Source of the DNA: SIG455 sp045646385
Lineage (GTDB): Bacteria; Bacillota; Clostridia; UMGS1810
NCBI GenBank assembly: GCA_045646385.1
Contig: JAZRKQ010000025.1
Coordinates: 1 to 64,000, forward strand
Reading direction: 5' to 3'
Length of the DNA stretch: 64,000 nucleotides
Positions 43,970 through 53,920 of this stretch are shown here, in pieces; positions within the stretch are counted from its first letter, which is position 1, and each line of letters opens with the position of its first letter. The notes under the pieces are model-generated. The model saw only the letters and a list, made by a program, of their open reading frames with translations. It had not been told where the DNA came from and searched no databases. Made by a program: the position numbers and the translations under genes.

Positions 43970-44968
43970 TTATTTATTTGCCTGTGCCTGAACACAAGTA
44001 ATAGCAACAACACCAACGATATCTTCAGCGCTGCATCCGCGTGACAAATCATTAACGGGTTTTTTGATACCCTGTGTAATAGGTCCGTATGCTTCTGCTT
44101 TAGCAAGACGCTGTGTCAATTTATATGCTATGTTTCCTGCATTAAGGTCAGGGAAAATAAGTACGTTTGCTTCACCGGCAATATTGCTTCCGGGTGCTTT
44201 GCTCTTACCAACCGAAGGAACGATTGCCGCATCTACCTGAAGTTCGCCGTCAAGTTGAATATCGGGACGTTTTTCTTTAGCGAGTTTTGTGGCAAGTTGC
44301 ATTTTGTCGACCAACTCAGACTTAGCGCTGCCGTATGTAGAATATGAAAGCATAGCAACCTTGGGTTCTGCTTCTACAAGATTTTTAAACGATGCCGCAC
44401 TGCTGATAGCAATTTCTGACACTGCATCAGCATCGGGGTTTTCGTTAAGACCAGCATCTGAATATATAAATGTACCTTTTTCACCATATTCACAATCAGG
44501 TACAACCATTACAAAAAATGCAGATACAAGTTTTGTGCCAGGTGCTGTTTTTAATATCTGAAGTGCAGGACGAAGTACATTTGAGGTCGAGTTAACTGCA
44601 CCTGCAACCATACCGTCTGCGTAATTGTTCTCTACCATCATAACGCCATAGTAAAGCGGATTAAGAAGTGTTTCTTTAGCTTGCTCGGGTGTAACGCCTT
44701 TTGCTTTTCTCATTTCATAAAAAGTGTTTGCAAATTCCTCTGCCTTATCTGCTTTAGAAGGGTCAATAATCTCAACACCTTCAAGCGAAATATCACCGGC
44801 AGTTTCTTTGATTTTATCAGCATTACCTAAAAGTACAATATCGCATATATCCTGCTCCACAATCATAGAAGCGGCTTTAATTGAACGGATATCTTCACCC
44901 TCTGCCAAAACTATGCGTTTTCTGTCGGATTTGGCTCTCTCGATTGTTCTCTCTAAAAATTTACTCAC
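43970..44968 (-). CDS. pta: Phosphate acetyltransferase
   Basis: A 332-aa enzyme, the short form without regulatory domains, converting acetyl-CoA to acetyl phosphate. Family motifs seen: VLAEGEDIRSIKAA near the start, MVAGAVNSTSNVLRP near 120, SYSTYGSAKS near 208, and ANVLIFPDLNAGNIAYKL near 267. First gene of pta-ackA, with its own promoter. Confidence 0.95.
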   Translation of the reverse strand: MSKFLERTIERAKSDRKRIVLAEGEDIRSIKAASMIVEQDICDIVLLGNADKIKETAGDISLEGVEIIDPSKADKAEEFANTFYEMRKAKGVTPEQAKETLLNPLYYGVMMVENNYADGMVAGAVNSTSNVLRPALQILKTAPGTKLVSAFFVMVVPDCEYGEKGTFIYSDAGLNENPDADAVSEIAISSAASFKNLVEAEPKVAMLSYSTYGSAKSELVDKMQLATKLAKEKRPDIQLDGELQVDAAIVPSVGKSKAPGSNIAGEANVLIFPDLNAGNIAYKLTQRLAKAEAYGPITQGIKKPVNDLSRGCSAEDIVGVVAITCVQAQANK

Positions 44969-45006
44969 GTGAATTGCCTCCCAATATTCTAAACTTTTAC
45001 CAAATA

Positions 45007-45035
45007 ATTATACTACACGAGTTTGCATTTTTCAA
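45007..45035 (-). promoter_or_regulatory. Promoter of pta-ackA
   Basis: TTGAAA (45030-45035), 17-nt spacer, TATAAT (45007-45012). Confidence 0.7.
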
Positions 45036-45090
45036 TAGTAAAATGTAATAAATTACATTTTATTTCTAATAAAATAATCTGTTTAAGAAA

Positions 45091-45123
45091 AAACTTTCGT
45101 TCCGCATCAAGAACGAAAGTTTT
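45091..45123 (-). terminator. Terminator of the hrcA-grpE-dnaK-dnaJ operon
   Basis: A stem of AAACTTTCGTTC with GAACGAAAGTTT, 8-nt loop, followed by TTTTCTTAAAC on the minus strand, directly after dnaJ. Confidence 0.8.
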
Positions 45124-45126
45124 AAA

Positions 45127-46269
45127 TCATTTTTTGAAATTTTCTTTTATTTTTTCAAAAAATCCTTTTTGTTGTTTATAGTTTTTATCATTCGTCACTT
45201 CACCGAATTTTTCAAGTACCTGTTTTTGTTCGTTTGTAAGGTTTTTAGGAACTTCAACTATAACATTTATTATCTGGTCTGCACGAACGCCTGAACGCAG
45301 ATTTTTAATACCTTTACCGCGTATTCTGAAAGCAGTTCCGCTTTGTGTACCCTCAGGTATGGTATATGTCATCACACCATCCAAAGTAGGTATTTCAATA
45401 TCTGCTCCCAAAGCCGCCTGAACAAATGTTACGGGGACATCACAGTAAACCTCATATCCGTTACGTGTAAATATGGGGTGGCGTCTTAAAGTAACAGTAA
45501 CAAACAAATCACCCGCAGGGCCGCCTTTAATACCTGCGTTACCCTGACCTCTGAATGATACGGTTTCACCATGATTGATACCTGCAGGAATATTAACCTC
45601 AATAGTGCGTGAGCGTTTAATTTTTCCCTTACCCTTACATTTGGTACAAGGATTTTTGATAATTGTTCCCGTACCACCGCAGTTATTACACGGAGATACA
45701 TTTACAAACTGACCGAACGGCGAACGCTGTGCAGTACGCACCTCACCGGTACCACCACATACGGGACAGGTCTGTTTATCGCTTGAATTTTTAGCACCCA
45801 CACCATTACACTCGTCACAGTCTTCAACTCTGTATATTTTAACCTGTTTTTTAACGCCGAATGCCGCTTCCTCAAAAGTAAGTATGATATTTTCTGTAAT
45901 ATCCGTTCCTTTGCGCGGGCCGTTTCTGCGACGTGACGAACCGCCGAAGCCACCGCCAAAGAACGAACCAAATATGTCGGATATATCCATATCGTCAAAA
46001 CCGCCGAAGCCGCCAAAGCCACCGCCGCCAAAACCATTGGGGTCAGTACCGGCATGACCGAACTGATCGTACCGCGCCCTTTTCTGACTGTCACTCAAAA
46101 TCTCATACGCTTCGTTAGCCTCTTTGAACTTAGCCTCAGCCTCAGCGTTACCGGGGTTAACGTCGGGATGATATTTTTTAGCCATTTTACGATAGGCTTT
46201 TTTAATATCGTCATCAGAAGCACTTTTATCTACACCAAGCACCTCGTAATAATCACGTTTATCTGCCAT
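45127..46269 (-). CDS. dnaJ: Chaperone DnaJ
   Basis: 380 aa from ATG 46267-46269 (MADKRDYYEVLG, the family start). J domain with HPD near residue 34, Gly/Phe-rich region 75-115 including FGGFGG repeats, four CxxCxGxG zinc repeats between about 145 and 215, then the C-terminal substrate-binding domain. Co-chaperone of DnaK, which precedes it. Confidence 0.96.
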   Translation of the reverse strand: MADKRDYYEVLGVDKSASDDDIKKAYRKMAKKYHPDVNPGNAEAEAKFKEANEAYEILSDSQKRARYDQFGHAGTDPNGFGGGGFGGFGGFDDMDISDIFGSFFGGGFGGSSRRRNGPRKGTDITENIILTFEEAAFGVKKQVKIYRVEDCDECNGVGAKNSSDKQTCPVCGGTGEVRTAQRSPFGQFVNVSPCNNCGGTGTIIKNPCTKCKGKGKIKRSRTIEVNIPAGINHGETVSFRGQGNAGIKGGPAGDLFVTVTLRRHPIFTRNGYEVYCDVPVTFVQAALGADIEIPTLDGVMTYTIPEGTQSGTAFRIRGKGIKNLRSGVRADQIINVIVEVPKNLTNEQKQVLEKFGEVTNDKNYKQQKGFFEKIKENFKK

Positions 46270-46337
46270 ATATTTCACCTTTCAACACAGCAACAGCGTG
46301 GCATATCTGCCACGCTTTGCCAAAGGACATTGTAAAA

Positions 46338-48176
46338 TTATTTATTTTCGTCGTCTACTACAGTATAGTCACCGTCGTATGTTCCGCCCTGACCGCCTGC
46401 AGCACCGCCCATGTCGGGACCTGCCTGAGCGCCCATATCGGGGTTTGCAGCCTGATACATCTTTGTAGATACCTCAAAGAACTTATTCTGCAGTTCTGTT
46501 GTTGCTGCCTTAATAGCCTCAACATCTGTGCCTTTAAGTGCCTCTTTAACTGCGTCTATTTTAGCCTGAATATCAGTTTTATCTGCTTCCTCTAATTTAT
46601 CACCAAGGTCTGCAATTGCTTTCTCACACTGATATACAAGAGCATCTGCGCTGTTTCTAGCATCAACATTTTCTTTGTTCTTTCTGTCTTCTTCAGCAAA
46701 CTGTTCTGCTTCTTTAACCGCTTTTTCAATATCTTCTTCAGAAAGATTTGAACTAGCAGTGATAGTGATGTTCTGCTCGTTACCTGTTGCCATATCTTTT
46801 GCAGATACGTGTACGATACCGTTAGCATCAATATCGAATGTTACTTCAATCTGAGGCACGCCTCTTGGAGCAGGAGCAATGCCGGACAGAGAAAATCTGC
46901 CGAGAGTTTTGTTATATGCAGCCATTTCTCTTTCACCCTGAAGAACATGGATATCAACACTTGTCTGATTATCTGCAGCAGTTGAGAACACCTGACTTTT
47001 CTTTGTGGGAATGGTAGTATTTCTTTCGATGAGTTTTGTGCATACGCCGCCCATAGTTTCAATACCAAGTGAAAGCGGTGTAACGTCCAAAAGAAGAAGG
47101 TCTTTAACGTCACCGGAAAGAACACCGGCCTGAATAGCAGCACCCATAGCAACACATTCGTCAGGATTGATTCCCTTATGCGGATCCTGACCGATAAAGC
47201 GTTTAACTGCGTCCTGAACAGCGGGGATTCTTGATGAACCACCGACAAGTAAAACTTTACTGATATCACTTGGATTTAAACCTGCGTCTGAAAGCGCACG
47301 TCTTGTAGGCTCCATTGTAGCCTCAACAAGGTCTGCTGTGATTTCATCAAATTTAGCCTTTGAAAGTGTGATGTCCAAGTGTTTAGGACCTGTAGCATCA
47401 GCGCTGATAAAGGGAAGATTGATGTTTGATGTTGTAACACCGGAAAGTTCGATTTTTGCCTTTTCTGCTGCTTCTTTAAGTCTCTGCATAGCCATTTTAT
47501 CAGCAGAGAGGTCTATACCTGATTCTTTTTTGAACTCTTCAACCAAGAATTTAATAATTCTGTCGTCGAAGTCGTCACCGCCCAAGCGGTTGTTACCAGA
47601 AGTAGCAAGTACTTCAAATACGCCGTCACGGATTACAAGGATAGATACGTCAAATGTACCGCCGCCAAGGTCGTATACCATAATCTTCTGTTCATTATCT
47701 TTATCCATACCATATGCAAGTGCAGCAGCAGTAGGCTCGTTTATAATACGCAAAACTTCAAGACCTGCAACTTTACCTGCATCTTTTGTAGCCTGACGCT
47801 GAGCATCGCTGAAATATGCAGGAACAGTAATAACTGCCTGAGTAACAGTTTCGCCAAGATAGCTTTCCGCATCTGCTTTAAGTTTCTGCAGAATCATAGC
47901 AGAGATTTCCTGTGGTGTGTAGTTTTTATCGTCAATTGCAACTTTTCTGTCAGTACCCATATCTCTTTTGATAGAACTGATAGTTCTGTCGGGGTTTGTG
48001 ATAGCCTGACGTTTAGCAACCTGACCTACAAGTCTTTCGCCTGTTTTTGTAAATGCAACTACTGAAGGGGTTGTTCTTGCACCCTCTGCATTTGCAATAA
48101 CTACGGGCTCGCCACCCTCCATTACAGATACACATGAGTTTGTAGTACCTAAGTCAATACCAATGATTTTTGCCAT
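46338..48176 (-). CDS. dnaK: Chaperone DnaK (Hsp70)
   Basis: 612 aa. Signatures IGIDLGTTNSCV at the start, VYDLGGGTFDVS near 170 and VLLVGGSSRIP near 312 are intact; substrate domain and a helical lid follow, ending in a Gly-rich tail. ATP-dependent folding. Regulated by HrcA through the operon's CIRCE element. Confidence 0.97.
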   Translation of the reverse strand: MAKIIGIDLGTTNSCVSVMEGGEPVVIANAEGARTTPSVVAFTKTGERLVGQVAKRQAITNPDRTISSIKRDMGTDRKVAIDDKNYTPQEISAMILQKLKADAESYLGETVTQAVITVPAYFSDAQRQATKDAGKVAGLEVLRIINEPTAAALAYGMDKDNEQKIMVYDLGGGTFDVSILVIRDGVFEVLATSGNNRLGGDDFDDRIIKFLVEEFKKESGIDLSADKMAMQRLKEAAEKAKIELSGVTTSNINLPFISADATGPKHLDITLSKAKFDEITADLVEATMEPTRRALSDAGLNPSDISKVLLVGGSSRIPAVQDAVKRFIGQDPHKGINPDECVAMGAAIQAGVLSGDVKDLLLLDVTPLSLGIETMGGVCTKLIERNTTIPTKKSQVFSTAADNQTSVDIHVLQGEREMAAYNKTLGRFSLSGIAPAPRGVPQIEVTFDIDANGIVHVSAKDMATGNEQNITITASSNLSEEDIEKAVKEAEQFAEEDRKNKENVDARNSADALVYQCEKAIADLGDKLEEADKTDIQAKIDAVKEALKGTDVEAIKAATTELQNKFFEVSTKMYQAANPDMGAQAGPDMGGAAGGQGGTYDGDYTVVDDENK

Positions 48177-48228
48177 AATAAATTACCTCTCTATTCTTAT
48201 TCCGGCAAGTGCCGTTATTCGTACTGAT

Positions 48229-48759
48229 TTAATTTGCCACTTTAACCATAGCGTAGCGGATTACCTTATCTTTATACATATAACCTTTTTGGAATTCTTC
48301 TATAACAATATTTTCGCCAACATTTTCATCGTCAATATGCATTACAGCGTTATGAAAGTCCGGATTAAATGTTTCGCCAACAGATGCAATCTCCGTAACA
48401 CCCATCTTTTCAAAAATTTCTTTAGTTTGTTTTAAAACAAGTTCAAAGCCTTTATAGAATTCGCTTTCCTTGTCGCCAACAGATGCTATAGCACGCTCTA
48501 AATTGTCAACAACAGGCAGCAATTGTGCAACTGTTGCGCCCACGCAGTCAACATAGATTTTTTCTTTTTCTTTAACTGTACGTTTTTTAAAGTTGTCGTA
48601 CTCTGCCATAACAGACAAAAGTTGATTTTTATACTGTTCTGCTTCGCTTGGCTCGGCAGGGGTATCTTCTGCTTTATCTACAGATTCCTCAGTAACGGTT
48701 TCTTTGATTTCTTCTTCCGTTACTTTAGTTTCTTCCATTTTGTTTTTCTTTTCAGCCAT
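48229..48759 (-). CDS. grpE: Nucleotide exchange factor GrpE
   Basis: 176 aa. A very acidic N-terminal 45 residues and long coiled coil (residues 45-90) precede the beta domain with VTEIASVGETFNPDFHNAVMH signature. Releases ADP from DnaK. Two bases after hrcA. Confidence 0.95.
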   Translation of the reverse strand: MAEKKNKMEETKVTEEEIKETVTEESVDKAEDTPAEPSEAEQYKNQLLSVMAEYDNFKKRTVKEKEKIYVDCVGATVAQLLPVVDNLERAIASVGDKESEFYKGFELVLKQTKEIFEKMGVTEIASVGETFNPDFHNAVMHIDDENVGENIVIEEFQKGYMYKDKVIRYAMVKVAN

Positions 48760-48761
48760 CG

Positions 48762-49796
48762 TTATAAGTCACTCCTATTTATATATTCATCTATACACTC
48801 CGCCAAAAACCTGAGTGTGGATACAACCTTTGCATATTCCATTCTTGTAGGCCCTAAAATAGCAAGTTTACCTTTAACATTATTACCCATAGAATAGTTA
48901 AGAGATACAGCACTTAAATCGTGCTGTGCCAGAATAGGATTTTCTTTACCGATTGTAACACTTACGGCATCGTCACTATTTCCGGATATTTCTTTTATAA
49001 AGGTCTTATTATCTTCTTTTATAAGATGCATAAATTCTTTTGTACGTTGTATATCGTTAAATTCAGGATAATCAAATATGTTTGTTGCACCAGTAACGAT
49101 AATTTCTTCATCTTCAAAACTTGCTGCTGTTTTAAGCAGAAAATCAAATACAGAATTCAAAAGCCCTGCCTCTACCGGTAGCATCTCTTTCTCTGCTGCA
49201 ACAACATCATCGGTAATCATAGAAATATCTATACCTGTAAAACGCTTTGCAAGATATGCGGAAAGTTTTTCTATAACTTCATCATCAATCGGTTTTTGTG
49301 TGCGGATAGTCTGATTTTTAACAACACCGTCACCCGTCACAAGAATAATTACAAAACTGTGTCTGTCAATATATATAAGCCTGATGTTTTTAATGATTTC
49401 CTTAGAAGCCATAGAAGATGTTACTATAGTTGTATAATTAGTAAGATTAGACGCTATATCAGAAACAGTTTTAACAAGTTTGCTGAGTTCAAGGTACTGA
49501 TTCTGCAGAGAAAATTTAATTCTGTTAATCTCACCAAGTGTTAATGTGTACTGACTCATAAGTTCGTCCACATACACCCTATACCCTAAATACGACGGTA
49601 TTCTGCCGGCAGATGTATGGGGTTTATCAAGATAACCCATCTCTTCTAAAAGTGCCATCTCGTTTCTGACGGTAGCAGAACTTACACCAAGATCATGATT
49701 TTTAAGTAAATACGACGAGCCTATAGGCTCAGCAGTGAGAATATAATCTTCTATAATGGCACGCAGGATTTTTCGTCTTCTGTCATTAAGTTCCAT
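48762..49796 (-). CDS. hrcA: Heat-inducible transcription repressor HrcA
   Basis: 344 aa. N-terminal winged helix with SSATVRNEMALLEEMGYL near residue 38, followed by the GAF-like and dimerisation domains. It represses its own operon by binding the CIRCE element upstream and is activated by GroEL. Confidence 0.95.
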   Translation of the reverse strand: MELNDRRRKILRAIIEDYILTAEPIGSSYLLKNHDLGVSSATVRNEMALLEEMGYLDKPHTSAGRIPSYLGYRVYVDELMSQYTLTLGEINRIKFSLQNQYLELSKLVKTVSDIASNLTNYTTIVTSSMASKEIIKNIRLIYIDRHSFVIILVTGDGVVKNQTIRTQKPIDDEVIEKLSAYLAKRFTGIDISMITDDVVAAEKEMLPVEAGLLNSVFDFLLKTAASFEDEEIIVTGATNIFDYPEFNDIQRTKEFMHLIKEDNKTFIKEISGNSDDAVSVTIGKENPILAQHDLSAVSLNYSMGNNVKGKLAILGPTRMEYAKVVSTLRFLAECIDEYINRSDL

Positions 49797-49823
49797 AATG
49801 ATTATACCCTCCTTTTTTAATTT

Positions 49824-49850
49824 TTAGCACTCTTTTTGCCCGAGTGCTAA
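49824..49850. promoter_or_regulatory. CIRCE operator
   Basis: TTAGCACTC, a 9-nt spacer, GAGTGCTAA: a perfect copy of the consensus, between the promoter and the hrcA start. Confidence 0.97.
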
Positions 49851-49858
49851 CACATAAT

Positions 49859-49887
49859 AAAATACCACTTGTCAAAAGGTTTGTCAA
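49859..49887 (-). promoter_or_regulatory. Promoter of the hrcA operon, inside the hemW terminator
   Basis: TTGACA (49882-49887), 17-nt spacer, TATTTT (49859-49864). A second TTGACA lies 12 bases downstream with TGTTAG 17 nt further, touching CIRCE. Confidence 0.55.
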
Positions 49888-49897
49888 GTGGTATTTT
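49859..49897 (-). terminator. Terminator of hemW
   Basis: AAAATACCACTTG pairs with CAAGTGGTATTTT around a 13-nt loop, followed by ATTATG on the minus strand. The same bases carry the hrcA promoter. Confidence 0.65.
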
Positions 49898-49931
49898 ACA
49901 AATTTACAAATTATTCACTTTTTATCCTATT

Positions 49932-51026
49932 TTACATAATAAAATCTGCCAAAATTGCGTTTGAAATATAATACGCTTCACGATTTAGTTTTAGCAAATC
50001 GCCTTGACGAGTGATAAATCGTTCATGCTTTAAAAGTTGATTACCAAAAACATCATATATATCCTTTTTAAAGCGTTTTTCAAACTCACTTATGCTTATC
50101 CCCTCTGCCATACGCAAGCCAAATATAACAAACTCACTCATTTTATCTTCTTCGATTAATATTTCTTCAATTTCGTTTTTATAATCAAGCAAATCATCTG
50201 TATTTTTACTGCGTATATTTCCTATATAAGACGATGCTCCTGCACCGATGCCAACATACTCACTACATTTCCAGTAACGGCTGTTATGGCGTGAATGTTT
50301 ATCTATCTTACAGAAATTAGATATTTCGTATTGTATATATCCTGCTTTAATTAAACGCTGACATACATAATCGTAGAGGTCGGCAAAAGCATCATCATCC
50401 AAGGTCGATATTTCGCCGGAACACATTTTAGTATAAAACGGTGTCCCCTCTTCTATTTTTAATCCGTAGCACGATATATGCTCAGGGTTAAGCAAAAGCA
50501 TACAGTCAATGCTGTAAGCAAGTTTTTGACGGGACTGCTCCGGTAATCCGAACATAAGGTCAAGACTCACATTATTAAAACCGCACTTGCGTATAAGGTT
50601 ATAAGTACCATAAATATCATCAGCATCATGTATTCTGCCGAGGATTTTAAGTTCGTCATTATTAAAGGACTGTGCACCCATACTTATTCGGTTGATTCCG
50701 CTTTTTTTATAACTTAAAAGTTTATCTTCCGTTACAGATGCAGGATTGACCTCTATAGTCACTTCAGCATTTTCATCAATATTAAAATGCGAATATGCAC
50801 AATCCATTATGCGGCTTATTAGGGTACTATCAATAACAGAGGGCGTTCCGCCTCCAAAATAAATGGTATCAATATCATATTTATTATGCGATTTTATCTC
50901 TGATATAACTTTATCACAATAATCATATGCGCAATCGGTTTTACCTTCAAAAGATGTAAAATCACAGTACGCACACTTTTTTGCGCAAAACGGAATATGA
51001 ATATATAAACCTTTTTTATCAGTCAT
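49932..51026 (-). CDS. hemW: Radical SAM haem chaperone HemW-like protein
   Basis: 364 aa from ATG 51024-51026 with AGGTGA six bases upstream; the frame runs on to 51221 inside lepA without support. The cluster motif is YIHIPFCAKKCAYCDF near residue 7, with the extra Cys after CxxxCxYC as in HemW, then FGGGTPS near 60. The C-terminal HemN-like domain is present. Often annotated as coproporphyrinogen III oxidase, but this short form is the haem-binding HemW. Follows lepA as in most Firmicutes. Confidence 0.85.
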   Translation of the reverse strand: MTDKKGLYIHIPFCAKKCAYCDFTSFEGKTDCAYDYCDKVISEIKSHNKYDIDTIYFGGGTPSVIDSTLISRIMDCAYSHFNIDENAEVTIEVNPASVTEDKLLSYKKSGINRISMGAQSFNNDELKILGRIHDADDIYGTYNLIRKCGFNNVSLDLMFGLPEQSRQKLAYSIDCMLLLNPEHISCYGLKIEEGTPFYTKMCSGEISTLDDDAFADLYDYVCQRLIKAGYIQYEISNFCKIDKHSRHNSRYWKCSEYVGIGAGASSYIGNIRSKNTDDLLDYKNEIEEILIEEDKMSEFVIFGLRMAEGISISEFEKRFKKDIYDVFGNQLLKHERFITRQGDLLKLNREAYYISNAILADFIM

Positions 51027-51049
51027 ATGATCACCTGCCAAAGAAAAAC

Positions 51050-51071
51050 AAAGGAGGGAATTCCCTCCTTT
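51050..51071 (-). terminator. Hairpin after lepA
   Basis: AAAGGAGGG and CCCTCCTTT with a 4-nt loop, directly after the lepA stop; it must be passed for hemW to be co-transcribed. Confidence 0.65.
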
Positions 51072-51078
51072 AAAAATA

Positions 51079-52887
51079 TTATTCATCAAGTTTAAGTACG
51101 GACATAAACGCCTCTTGCGGAACTTCCACAGTACCCACCTGACGCATACGTTTTTTACCCTCTTTCTGCTTTTCAAGCAATTTTTTCTTACGGGTAATAT
51201 CACCGCCGTAACACTTGGCAAGTACGTCTTTACGCAATGCTTTTACAGTTTCTCTGGCAATAATCTTGCCACCTATTGCTGCCTGAATAGGTATTTCAAA
51301 AAGTTGTCTTGGAATAGCCTCTTTAAGTTTTTCGGCAATACGTCTGCCACGCGGATACGATTTTGATTCGTGCACTATAAACGAAAGTGCATCAACCACA
51401 TCTCCGTTTAACATGATATCGAGTTTAACAAGTTTTGAACGGCTGTAGCATTTCATTTCATAATCAAACGACGCATATCCTCTTGTACGTGATTTAAGTG
51501 CATCAAAAAAGTCATAGATGATTTCGTTAAGAGGCAGGTCGTAATGCAGTTCTGCGCGTGTATCATCAATATAGCGCATATTTTTATACACACCGCGTCT
51601 GTCCTGACAAAGTTCCATAATATTTCCAACGAACTCTGTGGGCACCATAATAGATGCCTCAACCATAGGCTCTTCCATATAATCAATTTCTGCCATTGGG
51701 GGCAGATTTGTGGGGTTATCAATCCAAACCTGTTCTCCGTTTGTTTTGGTAACCTTATAAACAACGCTGGGTGCAGTGGTTACAAGGTCAAGGTTATATT
51801 CACGTTCTAATCTCTCCTGTATGATTTCCATATGCAGAAGTCCTAAAAATCCGCATCTGAACCCAAACCCAAGTGCAACAGATGTTTCAGGATCAAAAGT
51901 GAGCGCAGCATCGTTTAACTGTAATTTTTCAAGTGCCTCACGCAAATCACCATATTTAGCACCATCAGCAGGATAAATACCGCAGAACACCATCGGGTTT
52001 ACTTTTTTATAACCGGGAAGCGGTTCTTTAGCACCGCCTTCAGCAGTTGTAACAGTATCACCAACGCGAGCATCACTTACGTTTTTGATACTCGCCGCAA
52101 TGTAACCAACATCACCTGCTTTTAAAGAATCTGCAGGTATCATACCGAGTGGCGAAAGCGAGCCTACCTCTACAACATTAAATTCTTTACCTGTAGCCAT
52201 AAATTTAATGTTTGTACCGGAAGCAATTTCGCCGTCCATAACACGTACATATACTATTACACCTTTATATGCATCGTAATAAGAGTCAAATATAAGGCAT
52301 TTAAGCGGCGCGCTCTCATCTCCTGTAGGAGCAGGTATGCACTCTACTATTTTTTCAAGCACATCTTCAATTCCGACGCCCTGCTTAGCAGAAATAAGCG
52401 GCGCATCCTGAGCCTCAATACCAATAATATCTTCTATCTCATTTTTAACAGCATCTGGTCTGGCACTCGGCAGGTCGATTTTATTTATAACGGGAACAAG
52501 TTCAAGGTTATGGTCTACTGCAAGATATGTGTTTGCAAGAGTCTGTGCCTCTATTCCCTGCGCTGCATCAACTATTAAAATAGCGCCTTCACACGCCGCA
52601 AGTGAGCGTGATACCTCATAATTAAAATCGACGTGTCCGGGGGTGTCTATAAGGTTAAAAATGTATTCCTGACCGTTTTTTGCCTTATACACAACTTTAA
52701 CGGCTCGTGCTTTTATAGTTATACCCTTTTCGCGCTCAAGGTCCATATTATCAAGAATCTGGTCTTGCATCTCACGTTCTGTCAGAACACCGGTTTTTTC
52801 CAGTATTCTGTCTGCAAGCGTAGATTTGCCGTGGTCAATATGTGCGATTATACAAAAATTTCTTATATTATCTTGTCTGTTTGACAT
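51079..52887 (-). CDS. lepA: Elongation factor 4 (LepA)
   Basis: 602 aa from ATG 52885-52887 with GAGGAG upstream; the ATG 18 bases further up has none. GTPase domain AHIDHGKST near residue 14, DTPGHVDF near 76, NKIDLP near 130; C-terminal LepA domain with the usual basic tail. Acts on stalled or assembling ribosomes. Confidence 0.96.
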   Translation of the reverse strand: MSNRQDNIRNFCIIAHIDHGKSTLADRILEKTGVLTEREMQDQILDNMDLEREKGITIKARAVKVVYKAKNGQEYIFNLIDTPGHVDFNYEVSRSLAACEGAILIVDAAQGIEAQTLANTYLAVDHNLELVPVINKIDLPSARPDAVKNEIEDIIGIEAQDAPLISAKQGVGIEDVLEKIVECIPAPTGDESAPLKCLIFDSYYDAYKGVIVYVRVMDGEIASGTNIKFMATGKEFNVVEVGSLSPLGMIPADSLKAGDVGYIAASIKNVSDARVGDTVTTAEGGAKEPLPGYKKVNPMVFCGIYPADGAKYGDLREALEKLQLNDAALTFDPETSVALGFGFRCGFLGLLHMEIIQERLEREYNLDLVTTAPSVVYKVTKTNGEQVWIDNPTNLPPMAEIDYMEEPMVEASIMVPTEFVGNIMELCQDRRGVYKNMRYIDDTRAELHYDLPLNEIIYDFFDALKSRTRGYASFDYEMKCYSRSKLVKLDIMLNGDVVDALSFIVHESKSYPRGRRIAEKLKEAIPRQLFEIPIQAAIGGKIIARETVKALRKDVLAKCYGGDITRKKKLLEKQKEGKKRMRQVGTVEVPQEAFMSVLKLDE

Positions 52888-52922
52888 TAAAGTAAAACTC
52901 CTCATTTTAATATATTGATTTT

Positions 52923-52951
52923 ATTATATACTCTAAAGTGAAAATTGTCCA
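52923..52951 (-). promoter_or_regulatory. Promoter of lepA
   Basis: TGGACA (52946-52951), 17-nt spacer, TATAAT (52923-52928). Confidence 0.55.
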
Positions 52952-52992
52952 TATTTTTAAAGAAAATTTTTCATTACTTGCTCAAAAAACTA

Positions 52993-53021
52993 TAGACAAA
53001 CAATTTATTTTTTGCTAAAAT
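52993..53021 (+). promoter_or_regulatory. Promoter of the YitT-family gene
   Basis: TAGACA (52993-52998), 17-nt spacer, TAAAAT (53016-53021); AAAGGAGA follows before the ATG at 53058. Confidence 0.55.
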
Positions 53022-53057
53022 AAATTGAATCTTATTACATAAAGGAGATATTTTTAT

Positions 53058-53918
53058 ATGCAAAATTTATTAAACGATAAATCTCTGATTAAAAAATATG
53101 CTATTATAATGTTTGGAAACATTTTAGTAGCGTTCGCAGTTGGTTGTTTTTATATCCCGAACAAAATTGTAAACGGCGGAGTTTCGGGTATATCAAACAT
53201 TGTTTACAATACAATCGGCTTACAGCCAAGTATATCAATGCTTGCCGTAAATGCAATATTCGCCATTATTTCTTTTAGAAAACTGGGAATAAAATTTCTC
53301 GCTACGTCTTTTATAAGTGCTGCTGTTATTGCGGTGTTTTCAGATTTATTCATTGCTTATGTTCCACCGATTACAAACAATTTAGTTCTGGCTGCAATAT
53401 TCGGAGGAATCATATACGGCTTTGGCATAGGCCTTTCTTTCATTCAGGGCGTTTCAACCGGAGGAACGGATATTTTAAGCAGGTTCTTGCAGGCAATTAA
53501 CCCTCACATAAAAATCGGCAGAGTATTACTTGCAGTTGATGCAAGTATTATCCTTATTTCTCTTATAACATTCCGCCAGATGGATTTGGCACTTTACGGC
53601 ATTATAGCACTTTCAATTTCTACATACGCAATCGATTGGCTTATAGGTAAACTTAATGTATCAAAACTTGCGTTTGTAGTTACAGCCAAAGGCGAAGAAA
53701 TTTCTAAGTTTTTAACATCTACCTCACCGAGAGGTGTAACTATTATAGATGTTACAGGCGCATATACAATGGAAAAGAAGATACTTCTTATGTGTGCTCT
53801 TAAAACAAACGAAATAGTAGAATTCCAACGAAAAATTCTTGAAATTGACGAAAACTCATTTATAATTTTTTCAGAATCACAACAAATTGTCGGTAATGGT
53901 TTCAGAGTTTATAATTAA
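53058..53918 (+). CDS. YitT-family membrane protein
   Basis: 286 aa. Five or six hydrophobic segments in the first 195 residues (for example IIMFGNILVAFAVGCFYI, LVLAAIFGGIIYGFGIG, with the conserved GGVSG and STGGTD motifs), then a cytoplasmic DUF2179 domain of about 80 residues. Function unknown in general; transport is suspected. Lone plus-strand gene between lepA and the EamA gene. Confidence 0.85.
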   Translation: MQNLLNDKSLIKKYAIIMFGNILVAFAVGCFYIPNKIVNGGVSGISNIVYNTIGLQPSISMLAVNAIFAIISFRKLGIKFLATSFISAAVIAVFSDLFIAYVPPITNNLVLAAIFGGIIYGFGIGLSFIQGVSTGGTDILSRFLQAINPHIKIGRVLLAVDASIILISLITFRQMDLALYGIIALSISTYAIDWLIGKLNVSKLAFVVTAKGEEISKFLTSTSPRGVTIIDVTGAYTMEKKILLMCALKTNEIVEFQRKILEIDENSFIIFSESQQIVGNGFRVYN

Positions 53919-53920
53919 TA

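Noticed and set aside
45900..46060. GC-rich repeat within dnaJ
   Set aside because: It encodes the normal glycine/phenylalanine-rich linker of DnaJ, not a separate repeat element.
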